From: Mesaphorura yosii
Lineage: Eukaryota; Arthropoda; Collembola; Poduromorpha; Tullbergiidae
NCBI GenBank assembly: GCA_009869945.1
Contig: WIXG01000073.1
Coordinates: 124,001-188,000, forward strand
Reading direction: 5' to 3'
Length of the DNA: 64,000 bases
Positions 34,149-45,523 of the stretch are shown piece after piece. The notes beneath the pieces were generated by a model. It ran no database searches. It was not told where the DNA came from and was given only the letters and a program-made list of their open reading frames with translations. The first letter of the stretch is position 1. Every line of letters starts with the position of its first letter. Both the position numbers and the translations under genes were made by a program.

Positions 34149-36345
34149 CTATGGAGTCAATCTTTTCGGGTCGCGAGGGAACATTGACGTCTTTCTGATG
34201 TTGTCCAAGCCCAGATACAGCATTGTCACTCGTTCTAGTCCAATGCCACCTCCGGCGTGTGGAGGACAGCCGTACTTGAAAGAGTCGATGTACGCCTTGA
34301 TCTTCTCCACATCTATGTCGTGGTGTTTAGCCCGTTCAGTCAGAAACTGGAGTTTAAAAGAGAGAAATGGACTTAACCCATGCTCCTAAGTGAAAATGTT
34401 TTGAGTTCACACCTTTGGGTCGTGAATACGCTGAGCTCCCGACAAAATCTCTTCACCTCGCATGAACATGTCGTACGAGTTTGAGTACTTTGGGTTGTGG
34501 GGGTCGGGCATCGTGTAAAATGGCCTCACAGCAAGCGGGTACTTGTCCAAGATGTAAAAATCAGTGCCATACTTCGCCTTCACCAGACGCCCCAACAACT
34601 TTTCATTTGGCGTGGACAAATCTTCTTCGTCGCCCATTTCGACACCGGCCTCCTGCAGCATTTTCACACCCTGGCGGTACTCAAGCCTTAATGGAGGGTC
34701 CAAGAACGCAAACTCTTCCGCCGGATACTGCTTGTTTACTGTGTCAATTTCCTTCGTGTATCGTTGCTTCAACCCACGAAATATATCGGTGAAAAGGTTC
34801 CCAATTGTGTCGACGACCTTTTGGATTTCATCGCAAAAGATTTAGAACCGTAGAACTCAGAATTTGAGCAGATTACGTACCTCGTGATAGTGGTTATCAA
34901 AAGCCATTTCCAAGTCTAACCCAACGAATTCGGTCAAGTGTCTGTGTGTATTGCTGTCTTCCGCCCGAAATACTGAAAGTTTAGCACAGTGAAGGTGAAG
35001 GCTAAATGCTATCAATTTACAAAAATAGAACCCTACCCGTTCTCGCATGACAAACTTACCTGAGCCAATAGTGTACACTTTCTCAAAATCGCCCGCAATT
35101 GCCATTTGCTTGTATAGCTGTGGACTTTGAGCCAGATAAGCAGAGTTCTTAAAGTACGACACAGTGAAAACGTTGGCACCTCCTTCACTGGCAGCGCTAA
35201 TGATCTTGGGTGTGTGTATTTCAACAAAGTTCTGCGTTCAAGACAAATAAAATTAAACGGCAGATATAAGTTAGTCTTTGCAAATCCGCCGTTCAAAACC
35301 ACCTTCTTTTGGAGTGACTCCCGAAACAAATGACAAACGGCAGCTTCAATTCGGTAAATCGCTTGGTTGGTTGGAGTTCTCAAGTCCAAAATTCGGTTGT
35401 CCAACCTCGTATCTTGATTGACGCGGATTGACAAAGCATCCTCTGACTGCAAGAGAATTTTCCTTACAGTTTCGCCACTCATTTATGCAGGACTGCGCTT
35501 ATTAGCATTCTTACGTCTTCTGCCGTCACTGGTCGCGCGGCGTCATCAATTTGTAATGGCAGCCTCGGTTCGGACAAACTCACGACCCAAATTTCCTCGC
35601 AAGCCACCTCCACATTTGATTGCGTGCAAGATTCGATTGGCTTAGGCACTTCCTTGATGGTTCCCTTAATGTCCAAAATGGACTCCTTCGGTATACTGTT
35701 GAAATTGGCATGATGCAATATAAACGTAACCAGTGATGGCGACACTTCGATTGGTACGAGTGTTACTTACTTCGAAACAAACTTGAGCATTTGTTTACTA
35801 ATGGTGCTTGCGTCGACTGCTAAAATGCCCTGAATTGTACTCCTTCCTTGTCTCAAAACCACAAAGCATTGTTTTCCCTTTGCTCGACTATTGTGCAGTC
35901 TCGCACGGATCCAAATGGACTTTTCAACGGTGTCAAGGCCAACATGTTCCACACGGATCACGTCTCTTGAAATCTTCGTTTGAGACTGATTCAGCGGAAG
36001 CTCTCCGTACTTCCCCTCGGAGTAATCGGGTTCAGCGGTTTCCTGAACTTCTCTCGAAGCCTATCAAATATCAGTCGAACATCGAGAACGTCATTCTCTT
36101 TCAACTCTCCGGCCATAAAACGCCAGTCTCAGCAAACTAACTCACCTGTCCGACCTCTTTCTTAGCATCCTTCTGTGCCTTCTTCAGTTCTTTCTTTTCG
36201 GCTTTCTTGCTTTTTTGCTCTCCGCCACTGCAAAAATCGAACCTTAGTTAATTGACTCAAGTGTGGTGTTGTCGGCTGACGGTGCTCAGCACTTAGTTGC
36301 TTACCCGGCGGCTGCAGGAACGCTTGACTTTTCGTCGACAACCAT
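34149..36345 (-). CDS. DARS1: Aspartyl-tRNA synthetase, cytoplasmic
   Basis: Exons, in minus order: 36305-36345, 36146-36227, 35771-36060, 35515-35695, 35303-35446, 35060-35231, 34881-34972, 34413-34817 and 34149-34346; about 534 residues (human 501). Class IIb synthetase charging tRNA-Asp. A Lys-rich helix lies at the N-terminus ([17 protein letters not shown]). The OB-fold anticodon domain includes [20 protein letters not shown]. Catalytic motif 2 is [15 protein letters not shown] and motif 3 is [15 protein letters not shown]. The C-terminus is [10 protein letters not shown], as in metazoan DARS1. Exon 8 was started at 34817 because [20 protein letters not shown] then aligns without gaps to the human enzyme. 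Confidence 0.95.
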
Positions 36346-36725
36346 GGCTGCCCTTCAGAAACCGACAAGGCTCTCACACTTGATTTCAAGACACAAGAAA
36401 GAATTAAGTTCTTGGTAGCTGATCGACGCCGGGTCAGGTGTCCACACAATAATTCACGGTATGCGCTACTCAGCAGATTGATTCAATTTGAAAACACATT
36501 ACATCAACCTCCAGTCAAATCGTACACTTTTCGTGCTAACTTTCCTCTCACTTCAGACTCACATCGTGTGCGTGTGCATTTTCGTGCAGCAGCGGCAAAA
36601 ACCGTTTCATCTTTCATCCTCTTGCGTGTAGCCTCGATTTGTTAAGAAATCTGCTCTTGTTGCCTATTTAATGAGCTAGCGATTTGCTAGATGGAGAAAG
36701 CGAGATTAACCTGTGCTAGCTAATC
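36346..36725. promoter_or_regulatory. Short divergent promoter region DARS1 / COX14-MCEE
   Basis: 380 bp between outward-facing start codons. It serves the aspartyl-tRNA synthetase on the left and the dicistronic COX14-like/MCEE unit on the right. No TATA box was recognised. Confidence 0.5.
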
Positions 36726-36938
36726 ATGAGAAAATACGCAGGAGCTGGACAGTCTACCTACTTTATCGACAAACTACACAGAGGAGCCGTCGTTGTCTGT
36801 GCCAGTGTCACCGTCGTAGGAACTCTCTACGGATTTTTTCGAGTTGGGCATTATTTGATGTACGTGAGACCTCAAAGGCTTCAGGCTGAGAAAGAGAAAT
36901 TGCTTCTCGAAGATAAGGCATTGGAATTGAAGGACTAG
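36726..36938 (+). CDS. COX14: COX14-like cytochrome c oxidase assembly protein
   Basis: 70-codon single-exon ORF. One central membrane segment (VVVCASVTVVGTLYGFF) is followed by RVGHYLMYVRPQRLQAEKEK. This resembles human COX14 (RVYHYFQWRRAQRQAAEEQK after a similar membrane helix), a 57-residue inner-membrane protein that stabilises newly made COX1. Its stop TAG is only 6 bp before the ATG of the methylmalonyl-CoA epimerase gene, with no room for a promoter or poly(A) site, so both very likely sit on one mRNA. The ORF is too short for certainty, but family length and topology agree. Confidence 0.65.
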   Translation: MRKYAGAGQSTYFIDKLHRGAVVVCASVTVVGTLYGFFRVGHYLMYVRPQRLQAEKEKLLLEDKALELKD

Positions 36939-36944
36939 ACAACG

Positions 36945-37610
36945 ATGCAGTCTCTAACAAGTTCCTTCTTCAAATTCGCCCCACGATTATCCTCCGTGAG
37001 CACCAAGATGGCTTATTCGTCCGTGTCGAAGGCATCTGAGAAGGCCGCGCTGCTGCAGTTAGGAAGACTCAATCACGTTGCAATCGCCACAAACGATTTA
37101 GGGAGGGCCACTGCGATGTACAGGTACTTACTTTAACAACGATAATGATAAATGCAATCAAGAATTCGTATTTAATTCGGCTTTTACGTGCTATGTAGGG
37201 ACATTCTTGGTGCTCAGGTTTCTGCCCCACAAAACCTTCCTGAGCATGGTGTCACGACTGTTTTTGTGAATTTGGGGAACACAAAGATCGAACTGCTTCA
37301 CCCGCTTGGCGAAAAATCCCCAATTCAGGTAAAGCAAGCAAGAGAAAGTATCGTGTCTGAAACCTCAGGACAGCTTCGAGTTCTAATGCGTTCTTTTGTA
37401 CAGAATTTTCTTGACAAGAACAAAGATGGAGGAATTCATCACATTTGTATAGAAGTGGACGACATCAACGTGGCAGTGGATAGTTTAAGGGCAGGTGGGA
37501 AAATCAGAGTTCTTGACCCAAAGCCGAAGATCGGCGCTCACGGAAAACCTGTCATATTTCTTCACCCCAAAGATTGTGGAGGAGTTCTGGTCGAATTAGA
37601 GCAAGTTTAA
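36945..37610 (+). CDS. MCEE: Methylmalonyl-CoA epimerase, mitochondrial
   Basis: Exons: 36945-37123, 37199-37328 and 37404-37610; 171 residues. Interconverts D- and L-methylmalonyl-CoA in propionate and branched-chain catabolism. The N-terminal 40 residues are basic and hydroxylated (MQSLTSSFFKFAPRLSSVST), a mitochondrial presequence. The glyoxalase/vicinal-oxygen-chelate fold follows: RLNHVAIATNDL with a metal His, GIHHICIEVDDI and IGAHGKPVIFLHPKDCGGVL ending LVELEQV, almost identical to human. An internal Met (MAYSSVSK) could give a shorter form. The start lies 6 bp after the COX14-like stop. AATAAA at 37664-37669. Confidence 0.95.
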
Positions 37611-39861
37611 GAAGTGACTACTTCAAGTCAATAGCCTTAGCCTAAATATTAGAACATGGAGGAAATAAATGTCATATTTTCAATTTCAACTCCCTTCGAG
37701 ATTCATGCGTGTACAACTGCAAGTTTATTTTGTCCTCGATTTTCATTTACATTTTCTTCAAAAAGAGAACAAGTTGCGGCGTATTAATTAAAATTGTAAT
37801 TAAGATAAAAGTACGGATTAATCACTTCACGTATCGTTTACACACCAAAGATCCTTCGTTAACTACGTCTCCATGATGTAGCTGCAAGCTAAAGCTAGCT
37901 AAACAATAACTACAAATACCGTAACGTACTAAATTAGTAATTTACAATGATGACAATTGAATACTTTTTGCGTTCGTAAATTGTACAAGAGGTCAAGTAT
38001 CGTAACTCTGCGTGACTCGCTCGTCGTGTGTACTTTACGTGTTTACTGGCTTGGCTTAATCTCTTACTAATGCAATTAATGGGTAATCCAAGTCGCTTAC
38101 TTAATAGGAAAGGTTAGTCATGCCTTATCGTAATTATTGGAAGGTTTTTGGTTTTCTCTTTAAGTTCAGAATGTCAAAATTGTAGAATTCGAGCGCGGGC
38201 CGGAAGATGCATGAATCAGGATCAGGAAATGGGAATAACACTCGGAGGGAACAAAAGGTTAAGCCTGAGGATCTTTCAGTTCATCATGCGAGATGCGAAG
38301 CTAATTCCCATTCCATGCAACATGCACACTTGTGGTCTCATATTTGATAAGTAGTTGCACCAAGTTGTCTGGTTATTAACACAGCGCCTTTTGTGGCCCA
38401 GTCTACGTCCAGACACCGTGCTCGGCGGGTTGCAGCATGGCGCACAGAGCCGTTTGAGAAATAAGCAGCCTTGAATGGTTGAGTGACATTGGTTAAGTGG
38501 GCTTCAGAGCCTAATAATTATGGTACTACTACATTAACAAAAAATAGACATTTGATTGCTAAGTTGGCATTCCACGCTTCGAGAAAACTTGTATATTTCC
38601 TATTGCATAACTACTAACTATTGCGTTGTCGCTCGACGGCTTCAAAAAAAAACAAAGTTTACAGCCGAGCGTTCAAAACAAAATCACAATAATCACAAAA
38701 ATTATTCGCCTGTAAGTACCTACAAAAATTAACACCGTCAGTCTCAGAAACACGAGGATAATGTCTGGAACTCTTTTGTCCGGTGGAAATAATTCACGAA
38801 CCTTGCTTTGTTTCGTCTGGATTGCAAATCATTAAAATCCGGCGGATTAAAATTAAACGCAGTAAGACTATGAGGCAAAAAGTACACTAAAATAATAAAA
38901 TTTAGACGTCCGCTCGCAATAAATGCAATTTTGCATGTGACAGGTACTAGGTACGTTAATAACGTTAAGATTTCAATTTAATTCCTATGTTAAATATTAC
39001 ACGATTGCAAATTATAGGTACATTCACCGGCAGTGAGATTTCGGTCCAGTTACTTAATACTTTTGGGCAATAAAAGTAAATCATGAAATTCGCGATGAAT
39101 TCCGTACGAAGGAAATTAAATCATGAAGCCAAAATGCCGAAACTAAGTTAAAATTTTGTCCTTGAAATCGAGATTGACTAACTTGAGGTCAAGGCTCTAA
39201 TAAGTCTAACGCATGGAGAGGTAGAATCAATTCGTATTAAATCCCTTCCAATGATTGAGCCGCAAACTCTGAAGGACAAATTCCTAAAGGTGTGTTACCG
39301 ACATATTATCTGAGTATCACAGACTAATGTATTATCTACTCAATGTCTAGTTGATAGCAAAGCATTTGTCCACAGTAATGTCCTAATTTTAGAAACTTGT
39401 AAACTAATATCCCTTAGCGTCTATCTACGAAGTGAAAATTTGACTTTGACCTGGATGGCTGAGATAATAAGTTATTCGTAACTTGAGATAGGATTAATGA
39501 CCTTCTAAAACCTAGCAAAGTAATTTCTAGTTTAGAAATATCTAATCGTTAAAATCATTTCAGTTTCAATCGCATTGCTTGCTCTTCATTTGAGATTTTC
39601 ATGCCCACTATTTATCTTTCCAAACCAAGAACATAAGACTTTTCGGAATGCTACTCAAAACCACGCAACCACTCAAACACTAAAACGCACTGTAATTAGA
39701 ATTGGGACCTCAAGTCTTACGAACAAAGTCTGAATGAATACTCTTTGGTGTGAATGTTTAGCTATACTCAAGCGTAATTATGACTTACTACATAGCCGTC
39801 TTTAATTAAAAGCACAATACACTAACTTGCAAATTCTATAATGCTAACTCGCTACTGACCC
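37611..39861 (-). other. Probable 2.1-kb 3' UTR of INO80D
   Basis: No coding exon on either strand. An AATAAA on the minus strand (TTTATT at 37724-37729) lies next to the MCEE poly(A) signal (37664-37669). The INO80D transcript may therefore run the whole way and end tail to tail with MCEE. Poly-A and AT-rich tracts are frequent. Confidence 0.45.
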
Positions 39862-42800
39862 TTAAAAATTTGGTGTAATCGGTATAGATTCTGGATTTCC
39901 ATTTGAACGAGCATTCGGGAAGCTGTTTACCAGAAATGCGCAGTCAATGTCACCAGTGTCAAACGTCGTCCCAAAGTCTAAGCCCAAATCACCAAACTTG
40001 TGATCTGTGAGAGAGCGCGTTTCAGGAAACAAATCGGTAAAATCGTCCTCTGTGAAACCATTGTCTTCCAGGAGCTGAGACGCTTGATTGGCAAGATCTT
40101 GATCTATTGGGATGAAGTTCTCCTCCAAGTCAGCAACGTCATCATTAAAATTGCAGTCTGAATAAAGGCGATAGATAATTTAATGCTTGACCTAATTTAT
40201 AGTGCAGCTTCGTTAACTACCTGGTGCCTGATCGACTGTGACGCTTGGTTCAAACGAATTGAAAACAGTTGCGCTGTTGAGACCATCGGGTGTCATATTT
40301 GCGTAAGGCGGATTAGTAGTGCCAATTGGTGATCTTAGCGCATTCTCCAAGTGACTGACACCAGGATAATCGGGACAAAACGGCTGCGCTGAATTGGAGT
40401 TTTGATGGGTAGAAGCGGGTACGCCATTCTGTCTAATCAAATTCAAGTTGGGATCCACAGCTGACTGTAAGCCAGCTGTTTGGAACTCGGGTCGTCTTTT
40501 ACTAGTGGACTCCATTCCTCCAACTCCGTAGATGCAATTTGCTGCTGAATCGTCGTAATCTAATTGACTGGACTTGTGTAAATTATTCTTGCCAAGTATC
40601 TTGGAACTGCTTGAAGCATTTGTCATGTTTAGGATTCTTGATTCGGACGCTGAAAGTTGAGGAAAATCCTTGCTCCCCTGAAATGATGCATATTAGTTAG
40701 CGTTTTGCAGCTGCCAGAGCTAAATAATTAGAATTTGAGCTAGTACCTTTGCGCTATTTAACAGTCCTTCAGATAGCGGATAGTCTTCGTCGTCACCGTC
40801 AATGTCCATCATTCCGCCGTTCATCCATGGACTTGAGTCACACAATCTCCCGTGAAGAAGTAAATTCTGATCATCATTAAGCTCCGCCAAGAGTTTGAGC
40901 TCAGAATGGTTAGGATCAATTAAATTAATCAGACCATTTGCGCTAATCACATTATTCATGTCATGCTTCATATTATTGAAAGTGTTGCACATGCCAAGCA
41001 TTCGGTTATGACTAGTTTTGCCTTCTTCGATTAAGTTTGCTTCGAGGGCTGCTGCGGACAAGGACGGATTCGACTTGAGAGAATTTCTTGCCCCTGTCCA
41101 CGTGCTGCCTGTTGTAGTCTTTGTACTCGTCACCTGTTCAAGCGTCGAGGTATCACTGCTGAGGGCACCATTCATGATTACCTCAGCGCATTGTCTTGAA
41201 TGAGTTAACGAACAGGTGAGCAGTGATTTTCTTAAAGCTTCATCATCCTCGTCTTTCCGCTTATTCAACTTGGACGCTCGACGAATCGTTTTCAGATGTG
41301 ACTTGAAAGCTGACGAAACATGAAGTAGGAAATTCTTTCGATTCTTAAGTCGGACTTCTACGTCTAAATGTCGGTCAACTTTTGGTAGCTGAAGAGAAAT
41401 TGCACTGGCAATGGCCTTATCAGTACTTGCGGTACAATTCTCCCCGGCACTATTATTGTGCTTTCGATCTTGATGATATGAAAAGGAAGAAGACGGCGGA
41501 ATAATCTCATTCTTTTCACGTCGATTTGAAGTGTCCACAAACAGTGGCAACTTTTCCATGATTTTCATTAATCGCAGATCGTTGAAATTCTCCACCTCAT
41601 TCTTGTTGTCATCTTTGGAGAACTTGAAAGACTTCCAACGATTGTGAATTGTCATTTTTCCATCGCAATTTTCCTCCGCTGATTTGGATTGGACCTTTTT
41701 CTTTCTTGTTGTGGTACTAGGAACAGGTTTGCTCTTTTTCACGTTAGTGTCATTCTGCTTACTTTTGCTTCTTTTGGCGGACTTGGTTTTGTTTGACTCT
41801 GACGCACTGTTTTCGCTGGGAGGAACCAAGTCCAATGGATTGACATTATTGCTTAATCCATTCAGTTTCACAAAATTAATACTGTGAGTATTATCGTCGT
41901 TATTGTTTTGTTCTGTTGTAGAGCTACGGTTCAACTGCAATTTGTCGTTGGGATTACTGCTACTGCTTTTCGACTTCTTCTTGGAGACTTTGACTTTGTT
42001 GATGGAATGATTGCTATTTAAGTTCACATCCACGCCATTAGTTTGATCGTTTTTCGATTGGGATTGTTTATCTTTTGCACTGAATGCATTATCTCCAGAT
42101 TTGACAGTAATCTTGGATTTTCTTTCTGTTTTTGGAATGATCCCGACAACTGCAATTGCAAGGAAAGTTGAATATTATTGAAGTGTGAATGAAAGTGCTT
42201 TCGCGCGACTTGGATTTGAAACCTCCCGAGTTCAATCAACTCGCATTTATCAACTTTTTGTTCTTCAGCTGAAGACCAGTGCACAATTTTTGTAGTCGCA
42301 GTTAATTAATGCAAAAACTCTCAAGTAATTGTACAATTAAATTTAAATAATCGCCAAGATGGCTCAGCGCAGTAGACTTAGACAGTGCTATACGGTGAAT
42401 CTGAGTAGTGGCTTATTCGAATGTAAAGTGAAAGTGAACCGAGTCATATGCGGGAAAACCTGCAAAGATCAGCCCAACATAAATAGACACGCAAAATTAC
42501 ATTTTCCTGAGTTAAAAGAAGAGCTCAAGAAGAGTCCCCGTCGTAAGTTAAGCGTTATTAGTTCATGCAAAAACAATTTAACATTAGGACAGGAAAAGAT
42601 GCTTGACAAATAAATTATTTCCACAGGTATAACAAATCAGTAGAAGAGAAGGCATTACGCACAGAAAATAATCTGCGCCTGCAACTAAAAGAACGCCGAA
42701 CCAAGCTGGGACCACAAGAACCTATTGAATTCAATTCACAAACTGATGGGCCTCTCCCCTTTGACGTGCTGAAATCAAGTCATGACTACCAAATCTTGAT

Positions 42801-43925
42801 GTCGACACCTGACTATCAGCTTAACTGGAGGAATTATTTACTTTATAATGATGCTGCCGACTGAGGCCATATCAGATGTTTGGGAATACTTGAAATCTGT
42901 CTGGCATACTAGTTCAGAAGTCCCTGTGTACATTGGTAAAAGCGCTACAGTTGACCCAGCACCTCATCACTTCACCGAGGAGCAGACGATTGCTAAATTT
43001 TCTTCAGCAACCGGCCTCAAGTCAATTCATGTAGATGACATTGATTGTGAGCAGGGTATAGCCAGACAAGAACTGACAGAATGTTGGTTTCAGATATTCG
43101 ATAAGATTTTAAAAGTGCAAACTGAACAATGCAGTGAACTAATCTAGTATCTTATGCTTGGATGCAGTGCTTCATGAGTTACATCAGGAAGAAGAAGGAA
43201 GGTATTTCGTTTCGGATGATGAATGAAAAGATTGAGGAAGTAGCAGCCGAAAAAAACACGGAGCGCCAGCACAATATCAGCTGGCGATTGTGGTTGACAT
43301 TGTTTTGTGTTCCAGGCTGCAAATTAATCCACAAGACAAATTTACGATTCTACCCATGCATTAACCTGACCCAGAAACCGAAGGTATGTGCCAAACATGA
43401 AGATGATGAATCGCAACCAGACCACAGAAAAACAAAAGACTCTGAATCCATTCATGCTCAAGCAAAGAAAAGGCGTTTAACTCACTTTTGTCGTTTCCTA
43501 TAAAATACTGTTCCTTGTTCTCGTATCTTAATTCACACTTACTTCGTTAGTTAAACTCTTTTAACTTGTTCAAATAATAAAGGCAAAGGCAGCTTACCTT
43601 GCATGTGACTGTGACAATAGCCCCTCTCTTGATTGCTGGGAATTGCATTCAGACATTTCTGACTATTGTTCCGAGAAGTGACGTAATCGCATTGTTTGAA
43701 CGGAGCTGATTTGTCCTCCAGGATATGCCTAGATTAAAGAATTTCGCGTAAAGCTCGATTTATACCAAGTCAATTGTATTTGGATGAATTTATATTATGT
43801 AGGTGTAAACCTTACCTGATGCAAAACCCGTATCCATTTAATCTCCTTTGGCGACATAATTTGTTGGAGAACGAACAGAGCAGCTTGCTGTCTGGAGCAT
43901 AGTGTATGTTCTTTCCTTCAAACAT
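39862..43925 (-). CDS. INO80D: INO80 complex subunit D
   Basis: Exons, in minus order: 43816-43925, 43598-43728, 40747-42149, 40221-40677 and 39862-40157; about 798 residues. The N-terminus (MFEGKNIHY...LCSFSNKLCRQRRLNGYGFC) followed by RHILEDKSAPFKQCDYV and GYCHSHMQVVGIIPKTERK matches the zf-C3HC3H Cys/His domain of INO80D, an accessory subunit of the INO80 chromatin remodeller. The following 700 residues are low complexity (Asn/Ser/Lys, then acidic) and poorly conserved. I did not find the second C-terminal Cys/His domain present in human INO80D. KANSL2 has a related domain but a different N-terminus. Intron 2 (42150-43597) is long and carries foreign-looking ORFs on the other strand. Confidence 0.85.
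42359..43503 (+). other. Unidentified zinc-finger-like ORFs nested in INO80D intron 2
   Basis: Open stretches at 42359-42613, about 42630-42870, 42848-43147 and 43162-43503 lie opposite to INO80D. The first reads GLFECKVKVNRVICGKTCKD...NINRHAKLHF, a Cys/His arrangement like a BED or C2H2 finger. The next is helical (NKSVEEKALRTENNLRLQL). The stretches are in different frames, and GTAAGT after the finger hints at an intron. No family was recognised. It may be a transposon-derived or lineage-specific gene; it does not read as a single intact frame. Confidence 0.4.
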
Positions 43926-45523
43926 TGATGCCTGAACTAATTTTCCACCGAGATTTCCAAATCAGATATTATCCAGTCGCTTCAAGGACACACCAGTCAC
44001 CATAATCTGAAAGCACACAAGAATCAATCAATAATCCAAATAAACTCACAGAATAATAAGTGATCAAGTGAAATTGGCTAAAAGTTATAATTACTTCTAC
44101 TTCAAATTAATGTACATACTTATGGGGCTTACTGTCAGCCACACCACTAACAAATATTTTTTATTGCGATTAATTGGAGTGGCTCATCTCAGATTGCAAA
44201 GTGTGAAAATCAAGTCAGTAATTTCATTGTGATACGGTTCAAGAACACGGGCCGGGCACGGGTTAAGAAACTATTCGATGGCCTTAGGGCAATAAGGAAA
44301 TAATAATACCTTTCTTACCTTCACTTCTTTTCACACATGACTGACGAATTGTATTTCTCCACAATTACTTTCTTCCACACATTTTGATTCTGACTGAATT
44401 TCCTCACGAATGCAACGAAAAATCGAAATTAAGTTGTATTGCGCTTCTTTTTACGTCGCACTTGTCACCCTTGATGAGTACGAAATGATAAATAGAAAAT
44501 TCCAATAATAAATGAGATGGTATAAAAACTAGAATTTTAATTTAAAAAATTGATACATTGCACTGCTATACAAAGCAAAGCAGGAGCTCACACACAACTT
44601 GGATACAGCTCGCTCGGGAAAAGGAAAGCACCAACTCAATGTAAATACACAAGGAATAGAGCTCAGCTCAGTCGCGTAAGACTTGAGTGAAGAGAACGTG
44701 TAGATGGCACACAACCCGACGAGAATTAACTTGATACAATAAAGTTGGACTTGGACTACGATTCATGTGATGTTATCATGTTCAGTTGCTCACGTAAGCA
44801 GCAGCAATGTAATACAGCCGTCTCGTCAGTGTCAAGAGTGTGAATTGCGAAGATACGATAACCGTGAGCTGCGAGCAACTTTTGTACATATGAATTAATT
44901 AATTTAATATTAAAGTAAGAATTAGTGTGATTGTGATTGATAACGTGTGACTGTGGGAAATAGAAGAGGACAAGGACGAATTCTTTCTTCAGTCGAGAAG
45001 TCAAATTAAAACTGTACAGAATCAAATCACACACGAAAAGGCGGACGGGACTACGGGACGGATAATTATTTGAAGTAAGTTACAATGAATTAATTTGCGT
45101 GTGCAATAAACAAACTCAACTGACCTTAATTCGCGTTGAGAACTTAAACTGAATACTTGACTTTGATGTACCTCTCCTTTGGTTTCAGAATTGAATTGAT
45201 CGCATTGAATCGTACAAATTGGAGTCTAGGGATCTGCTCCTAGCGTATCAGTTTATGCCTTTCTTCGAAGATTGACTTCTGCTCTGCTGGGTAAGTTTAT
45301 AGCAGTAGTGTTGCGATTGCATGACATATTGATCGGTTATCGAAGCCATCATCCTGACCAATAATACTAACGAACTTTCTCATTACAAGGTTTCAACAAG
45401 TTACCTCTTCATATTCAGCATATTGTATATCGTCGAGTTCTTCATCTCCAAGTGACAGCCTGAATCAAGCTCAGACTCCTAAGCTTCTGCCTCATACCCA
45501 CGTTTCCTCCATCCCGCAAGAGC
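43926..45523. promoter_or_regulatory. Divergent region INO80D / TMUB
   Basis: 1.6 kb between outward-facing start codons. A GTAAGT near 45290 and a CATTACAAG acceptor near 45390 suggest a 5' UTR intron of the TMUB-type gene. Minus-strand ORFs at 44529-45034 have no recognisable content. Confidence 0.4.

Noticed and set aside
34857-34881. DARS1 exon 7 read through to an early stop ([11 protein letters not shown])
   Set aside because: Splicing at GTACGT to 34817 gives an ungapped match to the family across the join.
36412-36645. 77-codon plus-strand ORF before COX14
   Set aside because: Lies in the DARS1/COX14 promoter gap and has no recognisable protein features.
44529-45034. Two minus-strand ORFs between INO80D and TMUB
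   Set aside because: No conserved pattern; likely chance ORFs in upstream or UTR sequence.
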